Of a stretch of 64,000 bases of DNA, positions 8,275-16,482 are shown piece by piece. Source of the stretch: STF1-184 sp050178795 (lineage in GTDB: Bacteria > Bacillota > Clostridia > Christensenellales > UBA1242); contig JBFXFT010000003.1 in the NCBI GenBank assembly GCA_050178795.1, forward strand, positions 1-64,000, written 5' to 3'. The translations under genes and the position numbers were made by a program. Numbering within the stretch: the stretch's first letter is position 1; each line of letters opens with the position of its first letter. The notes under the pieces are model-generated. The model had not been told where the DNA came from and made no database searches. It was given only the letters and a program-made list of their open reading frames with translations.

Positions 8275-8889
8275 ATGGCACAAAAGGGAATATTAAAAAT
8301 GTTTGACGTAACCAGAGGTGAATACTACTGGTTAATACAGAACAATAGAAAAGTATTTGCAGAAAGTGGTAATTGGTTCCATGTTGCAAACGACTCTAAG
8401 CCATCATTTGGAGCACGAGTAATATATTGCTATAAAAAGGGCTTTAATAATAAGTTTTATTCGGCCAATTCGCCAGACAACTTTTTTGGTGCCGCTGTAC
8501 TACTTCTTAACAAACCTTGCCAAAATGGTTTAGAAAAACTCAATGCTGTCTTAGCAAGGGAATGCGATTTAAAATATCCCTTCTTATTAAAAAATGGTGT
8601 GCCTGCTTTTCTATCATTTATTAGATGGTACGACGACACAGAAAAATTAATTATTGCAATTCCTAATGTATTGCGTGAGGAAAATGATGTTTCTGCTTAT
8701 ATGAACTTACCATTTAGTTTAAAAGAGAAAAATACCTATTCCGAAGCAAGTAAAGAAAAAGGCACACTTCCATATATGGTAGAGAACAATGAAATAGTTG
8801 AATTATTACCAGAGCATATTAAAGAAATTCTTGAAATACAGACCAACAAAACAGAAAAAATTGACCCTGATAATGCACTTGAACAATAG
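8275..8889 (+). CDS. hypothetical protein, 204 aa
   Basis: Not recognised. A TTG at 8242 extends the frame, but the ATG at 8275 has AGAGGAAG seven bases ahead and is preferred. The protein is soluble, with an N-terminal beta-rich part (residues 1-60, MAQKGILKMFDVTRGEYYW) that could be an SH3- or OB-like barrel, then a mixed alpha/beta segment and a charged C-terminal tail. No catalytic motif is visible. It begins 40 bases after the lipoprotein gene with no terminator between them, so it may share that transcript. Confidence 0.72.
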   Translation: MAQKGILKMFDVTRGEYYWLIQNNRKVFAESGNWFHVANDSKPSFGARVIYCYKKGFNNKFYSANSPDNFFGAAVLLLNKPCQNGLEKLNAVLARECDLKYPFLLKNGVPAFLSFIRWYDDTEKLIIAIPNVLREENDVSAYMNLPFSLKEKNTYSEASKEKGTLPYMVENNEIVELLPEHIKEILEIQTNKTEKIDPDNALEQ

Positions 8890-8943
8890 ATGATTAATGC
8901 CTTATTTTTTATGTATATTTACAAGGTTTTTTAAAAAAATATA

Positions 8944-8972
8944 TTGTAATATATTAAGCCATATGATATTAT
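8944..8972 (+). promoter_or_regulatory. promoter, TTGTAA-17-TATTAT, extended -10
   Basis: TTGTAA at 8944-8949 and TGA-TATTAT ending at 8972, 19 bases before the next ATG; GAGGA precedes that ATG. Confidence 0.65.
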
Positions 8973-8991
8973 AAACACAAGAGGATAAACT

Positions 8992-10101
8992 ATGAGCGAT
9001 ATGAAAGAAGCGCTAGAAATTTTGCGCGTAAAACAAAAATTTGATAGAGGCTATGTTTCTCATTTAATGGATACAGACGGACATAGGGTTGTTGAACATA
9101 AAAAAATTTTATGGTTTAATAGAGATGTATACGTATTAGAAATTTCTGAAAACCTTGCAACCCAAATAGTAAACAGAAAAATGGTGGCGGATATTGCCCA
9201 CGACTTGCAAAGAAAATATGATGACCTAATTAACCTGCCTATATATGAAAGAGGCAACAAAGACATTAAAGACCTATCAGATTTGGGACTACTTATTAGG
9301 ACAGCCGAAAAAATAGAATACACATACGCAAGCAAAAAAGACACTTTGGCTTTTGACCAAAAAGTTGCCGAATTTTCCGACCTATTAGACAAAAATGTAA
9401 TATATACTGGCGGCGCACATAGTCCATACTCCGTGCAAAATATGCAAATTACAAGCCTTAATGAAAAAGAAAAAGCGATGTGTGAAAGCTTAAATGGAAA
9501 CAACAAGCAACAAGGACTAGTTAATAGTCAAAAGACTGTGCAAGCAGTAAAAGGCAATGTAAATTTAATTGCGAACGACCTAGATTTAAACGCCTCTGCA
9601 CAAAAAAAATTGAATCAAATTATTTTAATGTCTAATAATATACCTGTAACCAAATATTTGGATATTATTTCAAAAAATATAGATAAAAATGAATTTATAA
9701 CAGATAAGTATGTATACATTAAAGATAGGGCTTTTACAGATTATACTTTGTCTAAAAAACAATCTGAAAACTCCCAAAAAACCGATTCGGTATCTCTACA
9801 ACTAATTGACAGTGAACCACTTACCGTAGGACTACCTTACTCAGATGCAGAAAATTTACAAATAAATAACCTTTCTCAAAAAGATGTATACTTGACTTAT
9901 GAAACAATACGTAATTACTTCTCAGAACCAAGACAATCTTTTAAAGAAGAAATGCACTTTTCTTTTGATAAGAGTGATAATTTAACGGCAGTAGAAATTA
10001 CAAAAACTCAAAGCCAAAATGATAAACCAAAATCTTCAGTAAAAACCTATAACGCAGAGCAAATTGAAAATATGCTATCTGAACAAGGAATGGAAGCATA
10101 G
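8992..10101 (+). CDS. hypothetical protein, 369 aa
   Basis: Not recognised. A soluble, charged protein with its own promoter. Residues 1-140 mix helices and short strands (a repeated Asp-rich LSDLG pattern near 92-100). A low-complexity linker follows at about 160-200, then a helical part with VTKYLDII near 220, and a C-terminal segment containing a Tyr-rich strand (VYLTYETIRNYF). The last 40 residues are polar and probably disordered. No signal peptide, membrane helix or nucleotide-binding motif is visible. It stands between two other unrecognised genes of the same strand, each with a separate ribosome site. Confidence 0.75.
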   Translation: MSDMKEALEILRVKQKFDRGYVSHLMDTDGHRVVEHKKILWFNRDVYVLEISENLATQIVNRKMVADIAHDLQRKYDDLINLPIYERGNKDIKDLSDLGLLIRTAEKIEYTYASKKDTLAFDQKVAEFSDLLDKNVIYTGGAHSPYSVQNMQITSLNEKEKAMCESLNGNNKQQGLVNSQKTVQAVKGNVNLIANDLDLNASAQKKLNQIILMSNNIPVTKYLDIISKNIDKNEFITDKYVYIKDRAFTDYTLSKKQSENSQKTDSVSLQLIDSEPLTVGLPYSDAENLQINNLSQKDVYLTYETIRNYFSEPRQSFKEEMHFSFDKSDNLTAVEITKTQSQNDKPKSSVKTYNAEQIENMLSEQGMEA

Positions 10102-10186
10102 AAAAATAATATTTGTTTTAAATATTGACAATTATTATTACGTTATAATGTACATATAAAACAATAAATATATAAAGGGGATAAAT

Positions 10187-10702
10187 ATGCAAAATGTGTT
10201 AAAGCCAAAACAATATGAGTTAGTATATAATAGTTTGGAAGAGGATTTATTAAAAAGATTTGGTCACTATACTATTGACGCCAAAAACAAAAATTTTAGG
10301 GCTTTTAGCTTTGAAGTTGGAACTTTGGTTGTAGAAAACCATAAAAAATATGGTAATAAAGCTGAAAAATATTCTTTTTATGACAAAGATAGAAATTTAA
10401 TTTGGTCTGGCACAAATTATAATAAATATAATGATTCGGCAGTATTTAACTCTTTAACTATACTTGTTACTGAGAAAGGTATCGTTGTTGCTCATGATGA
10501 ACTTGATAATAGAAGTCCATTTGCCTGGAAAGGAAAATATGAATGTGTTGCTTTTGATCAAATAAATACTTACATACTTACTAACAATCCTAGCATTTTA
10601 GAAAATATTTTTGATATGACCTTTGACCACAATAACTATTCATATTCAAACAAGAATGAAATTCCTTACAACGAAATTGAAACAGAGGAGATTTCGAAGT
10701 AA
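10187..10702 (+). CDS. hypothetical protein, 171 aa
   Basis: Not recognised. The ATG has the ribosome site AAAGGGG eight bases ahead. The protein is soluble, rich in Asn, Tyr and Lys, with an alternating-hydrophobic middle (LTILVTEKGIVVAHDE, about residues 86-101) that suggests a small beta-sheet domain. No signal peptide or catalytic motif is seen. It sits in front of a terminator shared with the convergent cysteine-rich gene. TTGACA and TATAAT hexamers lie upstream but only 13 bases apart, so its promoter is unclear. Confidence 0.72.
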   Translation: MQNVLKPKQYELVYNSLEEDLLKRFGHYTIDAKNKNFRAFSFEVGTLVVENHKKYGNKAEKYSFYDKDRNLIWSGTNYNKYNDSAVFNSLTILVTEKGIVVAHDELDNRSPFAWKGKYECVAFDQINTYILTNNPSILENIFDMTFDHNNYSYSNKNEIPYNEIETEEISK

Positions 10703-10731
10703 AATTTTAAATAGTTAATCTTTTATAATAA

Positions 10732-10758
10732 GAAAAACCGCTCTCAAGAGCGGTTTTT
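10732..10758. terminator. bidirectional terminator
   Basis: Stem AAAAACCGCTCT/GAGCGGTTTTT around CAA, with A and T runs on either side, between two convergent genes. Confidence 0.9.
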
Positions 10759-10772
10759 GATTAATCCAATAT

Positions 10773-11114
10773 CTAGAAAACTAAAAGTGTATCTGTTGGG
10801 TCCAAAAAGCCAAGATCCTTGCCACCAGTTAAATTTGTTTGATTGTCGCAATGCTCGCAAGCCGTGCAATCAACGCAGTTGGCGCAATTTGTGCAACTTG
10901 TACAACCAGAGCAGTTGGTGCAATTAACGCAATCGGTAAGAGTTTCAAAGGCGGCTATTGCTGCCTCTTTGCTGTACCTATACTTTGAGTATGTGTTGCC
11001 TCCCGGAAAAACAAAATAACCCGCCGTTAAGTTAGTGTATGGCCTTTTTTCGTTGATGTCTTCCTCAATGTACTTGATGTCCTCTGGTGTGAGTTTAGTA
11101 ATTTCTTCGGTCAT
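10773..11114 (-). CDS. small protein with a (Cys-X-X)9-Cys array
   Basis: A 113-residue protein of unknown function. Residues 62-89 contain ten cysteines at exactly every third position (62, 65, 68, and so on to 89); the two residues between are mostly Thr/Val/Ser/Ala followed by Asn/Ser/Gly/Asp. The N-terminal 60 residues are acidic and not cysteine-containing; the C-terminal 24 are Gly/Leu/Asp-rich. There is no signal peptide. The array could bind several metal ions (metallothionein- or iron-sulfur-like), form a disulfide ladder, or be the core of a modified peptide; no maturation enzyme lies next to it, although a radical SAM gene is 6 kb away. The underlying DNA is a degenerate nine-base-periodic stretch. 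Coding is well supported by ribosome site AGAGG and codon use. Confidence 0.8.
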   Translation of the reverse strand: MTEEITKLTPEDIKYIEEDINEKRPYTNLTAGYFVFPGGNTYSKYRYSKEAAIAAFETLTDCVNCTNCSGCTSCTNCANCVDCTACEHCDNQTNLTGGKDLGFLDPTDTLLVF

Positions 11115-11200
11115 AGTATTATACCTCTAGTATGCATATTTTTATTAATTTGTCGCCTTTATTATAAGGTAAAATAAAATAAGTGTCAATGTATATTTAT

Positions 11201-12028
11201 CTATAATTGAGTAAAAGCAAAACTCAATACTCCAAGTAAAACTATTATAGATGCTATAAACTGTACCCTACTAGTTTTTTGCTTATTTATGAAGTAAGTT
11301 GCTAAAATTGTAATGGCTAAACTTAGTGGAGTAACTAGCATATATAGCGTTGCAGAACTTGCCGATAGTATTGCTGCAAACAAAAAACTTACAACTCCAA
11401 AAATTTGTATTAAAAATGCCTTCTTAAATGCCACAGTAGTAGGTTTAATTTGTTTAGTAAAAGGTAATAAAAAAACACAACCTAAAAACGCCATAAAAAA
11501 GATATAACTTGCTGGACTAATTTGTTTTAAAATAAAATAAGCCACATAACCACGCGCAACGCTCATAGTAACTTTTAAAATTAGTGCGAGTTTTGCTTTA
11601 TTAAAACCCGTATTACCTTTACTTAAAATAAAGGTACCCAAAACAACTAGTAAAATTGCCAATAACGCAAATATTTTAAATGAGGACGCACCAATACTTA
11701 CATCTATAAAATAGGTTATCGCCGTCGCCAAACTGCCAAATGTAACCATTTCCATTGGTGTAACAACTTCCAACCCCTTAACCATGCCAAAAAGGTCGCC
11801 AATTCTTAAAATGGCGGCAAGAATTATTAATAAAATTAGGTCTAATTTAAAAGTAATGTCAAATGGGTAAAATATAAACAAAAATACGCTAAAGACTAAC
11901 AAAGCGACATTAAGAGCATAGATGTATGCATTTGTTTTGATGCCCTTTTGCAAGGTATCTTTGGCGTAAAAATTATTATAACTGCTAAATGTTGCATTAA
12001 TTATTAGTAAAAGCGGTGTAAAAATCAT
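11201..12028 (-). CDS. EamA/DMT-family transporter
   Basis: A 275-residue membrane protein with ten predicted helices arranged as two five-helix halves, the pattern of the drug/metabolite transporter superfamily. The second half contains ATLYMLVTPLSLAITILATYFI followed by a short charged stretch and a last helix, as in EamA domains. The first helix ends in a conserved-looking Asn/Thr pair. The family exports or exchanges small metabolites; the substrate cannot be assigned. It is upstream of the cysteine-rich gene on the same strand, about 86 bases away, and divergent from the histidine phosphatase gene. Confidence 0.8.
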   Translation of the reverse strand: MIFTPLLLIINATFSSYNNFYAKDTLQKGIKTNAYIYALNVALLVFSVFLFIFYPFDITFKLDLILLIILAAILRIGDLFGMVKGLEVVTPMEMVTFGSLATAITYFIDVSIGASSFKIFALLAILLVVLGTFILSKGNTGFNKAKLALILKVTMSVARGYVAYFILKQISPASYIFFMAFLGCVFLLPFTKQIKPTTVAFKKAFLIQIFGVVSFLFAAILSASSATLYMLVTPLSLAITILATYFINKQKTSRVQFIASIIVLLGVLSFAFTQL

Positions 12029-12126
12029 ATTTTTGTCCTATTTAATATGTAAATTGTTGTTACATTATAGCATAAAATAATGCTCCACCCTATTTAAAAA
12101 ACCTCATTTTAAAAAAAATAAAGGGT

Positions 12127-12155
12127 TTGACAAAAATATTTTTCAATGGTACTAT
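12127..12155 (+). promoter_or_regulatory. promoter, TTGACA-17-TACTAT, extended -10
   Basis: TTGACA at 12127-12132 and TGG-TACTAT ending at 12155; the ribosome site AGGAG follows, 28 bases before the ATG. Confidence 0.8.
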
Positions 12156-12183
12156 TTAATAAACAATATAGGAGAATATTTTA

Positions 12184-12744
12184 ATGATTTACTACGTAAG
12201 ACATGGACAGGCTATTCACAATTTAGGAGAACTTTTTTGTGAAGAAGATAAAGAATTTAGTCTAACAGAAAAAGGTTTTGAACAAGCAAGAGAGACGGCA
12301 AAAGCACTAAAGGACATTAAATTTGATATATGCTACTGCTCTCCAAAGAGGCGCACTGTACAAACTATGGAAGAAATAGTAAAATACCACCCTGGACTTA
12401 AAGTAGTTATGGACAATAGAATTGTAGAGCGTATGTGGGGCGAAGCGAGTGGGCTACACATAAGCGTATGTGATGTAGAGCCAGGCAGATGGCACATGGA
12501 TACAAAATTTCCGTTTGAAGGAATTGAAAGTGTTGACGATGTTTTTAAAAGAGCAAAAAGTTTTTATGATGAGATTTGTGACGAAAATAAAAACATTCTA
12601 GTCGTTTCACACAGTGGTTTTGGAAGAGTAAGTTATTGCTATTTTCACGGATTTCCTAAAAACCGCGATTTAAAAGATATAGTAATTAAAAACTCAGAAG
12701 TGCTAAAATTTGAAAAAGTAAAAGAAAACGATAAAACAGTTTAA
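12184..12744 (+). CDS. histidine phosphatase family protein
   Basis: A 186-residue protein of the phosphoglycerate-mutase-like superfamily. The catalytic motif is RHGQAIHN at residues 5-12, with the phospho-accepting His6. The second Arg/Glu pair is seen near CYCSPKRRTVQTMEEIV (residue ~55) and the ERMWGEASG segment (~83). The second catalytic His is in VVSHSGFGR (~142). The family removes phosphate from sugars, nucleotides or other small molecules; the substrate is unknown. Single-gene unit with promoter and terminator. Confidence 0.88.
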   Translation: MIYYVRHGQAIHNLGELFCEEDKEFSLTEKGFEQARETAKALKDIKFDICYCSPKRRTVQTMEEIVKYHPGLKVVMDNRIVERMWGEASGLHISVCDVEPGRWHMDTKFPFEGIESVDDVFKRAKSFYDEICDENKNILVVSHSGFGRVSYCYFHGFPKNRDLKDIVIKNSEVLKFEKVKENDKTV

Positions 12745-12754
12745 AATAAGTACA

Positions 12755-12786
12755 AAAAAAACTAACCAAATTGGTTAGTTTTTTTT
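12755..12786. terminator. bidirectional terminator
   Basis: Stem AAAAACTAACC/GGTTAGTTTTT around AAATT with flanking A and T runs, between convergent genes. Confidence 0.88.
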
Positions 12787-12800
12787 AATTTTAATAGTAA

Positions 12801-13625
12801 TTAAGCCATATTAAGGTCTACATCTACCGTATGATTAACTGCAGCAACTTTACCCTTACTTGCAGTAGCCGCTTTAGTTTTATCTGCTTCAATTCTTTTT
12901 AACTCTTCTGCAAAAGCCTCAACATCTAAACATAAGTTAGTTTCTTTTAAACTTTCATAGTATCTTATGGCATCGGTGTCTCTTTTAATTTTTAAAACTT
13001 CTAAATCGAATTCTTTTGAAGTTTTGCCTGTAGTGGCACCAGAAAGGTCATCATAAGTATAGCCTTTAAGATATTCTTTAAGTTTTGCTTGTCTACGCTC
13101 TTCCCATTGTACCTTGTCTGCAAAAGTCATTTCGCTTAATGGTTTTTCGCTTGCTAATACGGTGTTTCTAATTCTTCTCATATCTTTAAGACTTAGACCA
13201 GATTCCAAAAACTCAGTATCAGTTAAACAATTTTTGTCTGCAACTTCTTTTACTACTCTATTGCCAAAAAGACCAGTAACCGAATATTGTCCATTGCCAA
13301 GATATTCAAAGTTTTTTAAGTTTTTAGCTTCAATTTTTCCTTCTGGATTAATTAAAACATCTACTAGTCTGTCTTTTCCTTTTATTATGGCTGCAAAATA
13401 GTAGCCATTTGGTAAATAAGTAAAACTAGTGTTTAAATTTCCTATCATTCCTGCCCCATTGTAAAAACGATATGAAGAAACCTTTTCATTTGTATCTCTA
13501 TCATATAGTCCATAAGAATCTTGGTCGTAATCAACAACCACTGGCATTGAATCTCCAGACGCATAAGTCTTATTTGCATAAACGGTTTTGCCACGTTCTT
13601 CAAGCCTCAATTCTAATCTTCCCAT
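12801..13625 (-). CDS. hypothetical protein, 274 aa
   Basis: Not recognised. The frame is open a few codons further, but the ATG at 13625 has GGAGG six bases ahead. The N-terminal half (residues 1-130) is beta-rich with repeated Tyr/Gly motifs (YGLYDRDTNEKV, FTYLPNGYYFAAI, FEYLGNGQYSVTG) that suggest a WG-repeat- or beta-propeller-like fold. The C-terminal half is helical and charged, with a KAATASKGK linker near the end. No signal peptide. It lies after valS on the same strand but behind the valS terminator as read, so it is probably separate. Confidence 0.72.
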   Translation of the reverse strand: MGRLELRLEERGKTVYANKTYASGDSMPVVVDYDQDSYGLYDRDTNEKVSSYRFYNGAGMIGNLNTSFTYLPNGYYFAAIIKGKDRLVDVLINPEGKIEAKNLKNFEYLGNGQYSVTGLFGNRVVKEVADKNCLTDTEFLESGLSLKDMRRIRNTVLASEKPLSEMTFADKVQWEERRQAKLKEYLKGYTYDDLSGATTGKTSKEFDLEVLKIKRDTDAIRYYESLKETNLCLDVEAFAEELKRIEADKTKAATASKGKVAAVNHTVDVDLNMA

Positions 13626-13722
13626 AAAAACCTCCAAGGTTAAATATATAATTAATAATATTGTATGCTTTTAAAAACCAAATGTCAATAGTCATTTATA
13701 AATAATAAGTAACTATATCATT

Positions 13723-13751
13723 AAAAAAGAGGCAAATTGCCTCTCTTTTTT
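13723..13751 (-). terminator. valS terminator
   Basis: Stem AAAAAAGAGGCAA paired with a complementary GCCTCTCTTTTTT arm around ATT; a T run follows in the valS direction. Confidence 0.85.
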
Positions 13752-13760
13752 AAAATTTAA

Positions 13761-16376
13761 TTAATCTTCAAGTTTTTTTAGTGAATCTAGAATATTTTGC
13801 TCTAATTGTTTATTTTTGTCTAACGTTTTTTGAACCTCTTTTGCTTGTTCTGGAGCGTTAGCCACAAACCTTTCGTTACTTAGCATTCTGCTAGAACTTT
13901 CAATTTGTCGTCTTGTCTTTTCTAGTTCTTTTTCTAGTCTCTCTTTTTCCTTTTCAAAATCTATCATATCGCTAACTGGAAGATAAACTCTGCAATTTGC
14001 AAATACTAGTTCTGCCGCCTTGGCGTTTTCGTAAGTCTCAACATATTCTACACTCTTTGCGCCTGCAAGTTTTTCAATAAGTAGTTTAGAATTTATTAAT
14101 AATTCCTTATTTTCAAGCGGAAGAATAATTATGCTAATTTTTTTATTGTCTGCAACGCCCATATTTGCCCTCGTGTTTCTTATGGATTTTACTATTTCCA
14201 TAATACTTTCCATTTCTAGGCTTGCTTGCTTGAATATTAACTTTTTATTTGCAACTGGAAAAGCGCTCTTCATAATGGTTTTTTCGTGTTCTGGAAGGCT
14301 TAAATAAATCTCCTCCGTTGCAAAAGGAATAATTGGGTGTAGTAACTTTAAAATGCGTTCTAACACATATAAAAGCACATTTACGGTCTTATTTTTGTTT
14401 TCTAAATCTTCACCATATAGGCTGGTTTTGCTAATTTCAATGTACCAGTCGCAGAACTTATTCCAAACAAACTCATAAAGTTCGTTTGTTGCTAAATTGT
14501 ACTCAAATTTGTCATACAAATGAATTGTGTGCTCTATTTGTTTGTTTAGTTCGCTTAATATCCATTTATCTGCCATATCAAGTTTTTGGGTTTCAATGCT
14601 TTGTTTTTTGTAGCCATCAACATTCATCAAAACAAAGTTGCTTGCGTTCCAAAGTTTATTAATAAAATGGCTTGCACTCAAAATGTTTTCATTTTTATAT
14701 CTGCTATCTTGCCCCGTACTGGTGTTAGATATTAAGGCAAACCTCATAGCGTCTGCGCCATAGTCCTTTATTATTTCAAGTGGGTCAACACCATTGCCTA
14801 AGTTTTTACTCATTTTGCGACCTAAACTATCTCTAATTAAGCCGTTTAAGTAAACGTCGCTAAATGGAATTTTGCCTGTAAACTCTAACGAGGTAAATAT
14901 CATACGAGCAACCCAGAAGAAAATAATGTCATACCCTGTAACCATTACATTGGTTGGAAAAAAGTAGTTCATTTCCTCTGTGTTTTCTGGCCAACCTAGT
15001 GTGCTATACGGCCAAAGTGCAGAACTGAACCATGTGTCAAGCACATTTTCGTCTTGCTTTATGTGAGTTCCACCACATTTAGAACATTTTGTAGGGGCAT
15101 CAACCTCTACCATTATGTTTCCGCAATCTTCACAGCTGTAAACAGGTAGTCTGTGTCCGCTCCAAAGTTGCCTTGATATGCACCAATCTTGAATGTTATC
15201 CATCCAATTTATATAAACCTTTTCAAAGCGCTTTGGGTGAAAATCAATCTCTTTATTTTTTACAACTTCAATGGCAGGTTTTGCTAAACCCTTCATCTTT
15301 ACGAACCATTGCGTGCTTATTATTGGCTCTATCATGGTCTCGCAACGAGTACAATGACTTGTTTTGTTTTTATGGTCCTCAATTTTTTCTATTAGACCTA
15401 GTTTTTCAAAGTCTTTTAAAATTTCTTTACGGCACTCTTCCCTAGTTAGGTTAGCATATTTGCCTGCAAACTCGTTCATAGTTGCATCGTCGTTCATAAC
15501 TCTAATGCTCTCTAAATTGTGCCTTCTTCCTACTTCGTAGTCGTTAGGGTCGTGCGCTGGTGTAATTTTAACAACTCCGCTTCCAAAGTCCATTTCTACA
15601 TATTCGTCTGCAATTACTGGAATAACCCTATTTATAATAGGAAGTATTACATTTTTGCCAACAATATTTTTGTATCTTTTATCATTTGGGTGTACTGCAA
15701 CTGCGGTGTCACCTGGTATTGTTTCTGGTCTAGTCGTTGCAACAACAACATAGCCACTTCCATCTTCTAATGGGTACCTTAAATGCCAAAGTTTGCTTTT
15801 ACTATCTTTATATTCAACCTCAATGTCGCTAATGGTCGTTTTACAACTAGGGCACCAGTTTATAATCCTGCTACCTTCATAAATTAGACCTTTATTATAT
15901 AGTTTAACAAAGGCAGTATTTACCGCCCTGTTCCTTTTTTCGTCCAAGGTAAAAGCAAGCCTGTCCCAATCACACGATGCGCCAATTTTTTTAATTTGAC
16001 CAACAATGCGATCGCCATACTTCTTGTACCAATCGTTCATATGTCCTAAAAAGGCGTCTCTTCCAACCTCTTCCTTTGTAAGCCCTTGTTTTTTTAAATA
16101 GTCAACAACTTTTGCCTCCGTTGCAATAGCGGCGTGGTCCATACCAGGCAGCCATAAAGCCTCATACCCTTGCATGCGTTTAAAGCGCGTAATTGCGTCT
16201 TGTAGCGACTTAGTGAACGCGTGACCTATATGAAGTTGACCCGTTATGTTTGGTGGTGGCATGATTATTGTAAAAGGTTTTTTGCTTTTGTTGACGACAG
16301 CCTTAAAATAACCCTCTTCTAGCCATGTATTGTAAATTCTATTTTCAATTTCGCTTGGATTATATTTTCTGTCCAT
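13761..16376 (-). CDS. valS: valine--tRNA ligase
   Basis: ValRS, 871 residues, full length for the bacterial enzyme. The class I signature is PPPNITGQLHIGHAF (HIGH at 49-52) and the KMSKS loop is GRKMSKNLGNG near residue 520. The editing (CP1) domain lies between, with ATTRPETIPGDTAVAVHP near 215. A zinc-ribbon-like pair of CxxC motifs occurs near residue 410. The C-terminal 70 residues form the coiled-coil arm that contacts tRNA. It charges tRNA(Val). It follows aspS after 106 bases but has its own consensus promoter there and no T-box leader. Confidence 0.97.
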   Translation of the reverse strand: MDRKYNPSEIENRIYNTWLEEGYFKAVVNKSKKPFTIIMPPPNITGQLHIGHAFTKSLQDAITRFKRMQGYEALWLPGMDHAAIATEAKVVDYLKKQGLTKEEVGRDAFLGHMNDWYKKYGDRIVGQIKKIGASCDWDRLAFTLDEKRNRAVNTAFVKLYNKGLIYEGSRIINWCPSCKTTISDIEVEYKDSKSKLWHLRYPLEDGSGYVVVATTRPETIPGDTAVAVHPNDKRYKNIVGKNVILPIINRVIPVIADEYVEMDFGSGVVKITPAHDPNDYEVGRRHNLESIRVMNDDATMNEFAGKYANLTREECRKEILKDFEKLGLIEKIEDHKNKTSHCTRCETMIEPIISTQWFVKMKGLAKPAIEVVKNKEIDFHPKRFEKVYINWMDNIQDWCISRQLWSGHRLPVYSCEDCGNIMVEVDAPTKCSKCGGTHIKQDENVLDTWFSSALWPYSTLGWPENTEEMNYFFPTNVMVTGYDIIFFWVARMIFTSLEFTGKIPFSDVYLNGLIRDSLGRKMSKNLGNGVDPLEIIKDYGADAMRFALISNTSTGQDSRYKNENILSASHFINKLWNASNFVLMNVDGYKKQSIETQKLDMADKWILSELNKQIEHTIHLYDKFEYNLATNELYEFVWNKFCDWYIEISKTSLYGEDLENKNKTVNVLLYVLERILKLLHPIIPFATEEIYLSLPEHEKTIMKSAFPVANKKLIFKQASLEMESIMEIVKSIRNTRANMGVADNKKISIIILPLENKELLINSKLLIEKLAGAKSVEYVETYENAKAAELVFANCRVYLPVSDMIDFEKEKERLEKELEKTRRQIESSSRMLSNERFVANAPEQAKEVQKTLDKNKQLEQNILDSLKKLED

Positions 16377-16408
16377 TACATTTTTTTCCTTTTTTTAATA
16401 TGTAATTT

Positions 16409-16437
16409 ATTATAATCTACACAGCAAAATATGTCAA
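16409..16437 (-). promoter_or_regulatory. valS promoter, TTGACA-17-TATAAT
   Basis: On the minus strand, TTGACA (16437-16432), 17 bases, then TATAAT (16414-16409). Both hexamers are perfect. It lies in the aspS-valS gap. Confidence 0.88.
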
Positions 16438-16482
16438 TGTTTAAGATAGGATTGTTCTTTATATGCTGACTTAAAAACCAAT

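Noticed and set aside
10125..10149. TTGACA and TATAAT ahead of the gene at 10187
   Set aside because: Spacer is only 13 bases, too short for a normal sigma-A promoter; the true promoter was not identified.
15173..15770. Plus-strand open frames inside valS
   Set aside because: They are antisense shadows of a fully conserved synthetase gene and have no ribosome site or domain.
16377..16482. T-box leader of valS
   Set aside because: The gap is 106 bases, with a consensus promoter but no specifier loop, T-box sequence or terminator-antiterminator pair.
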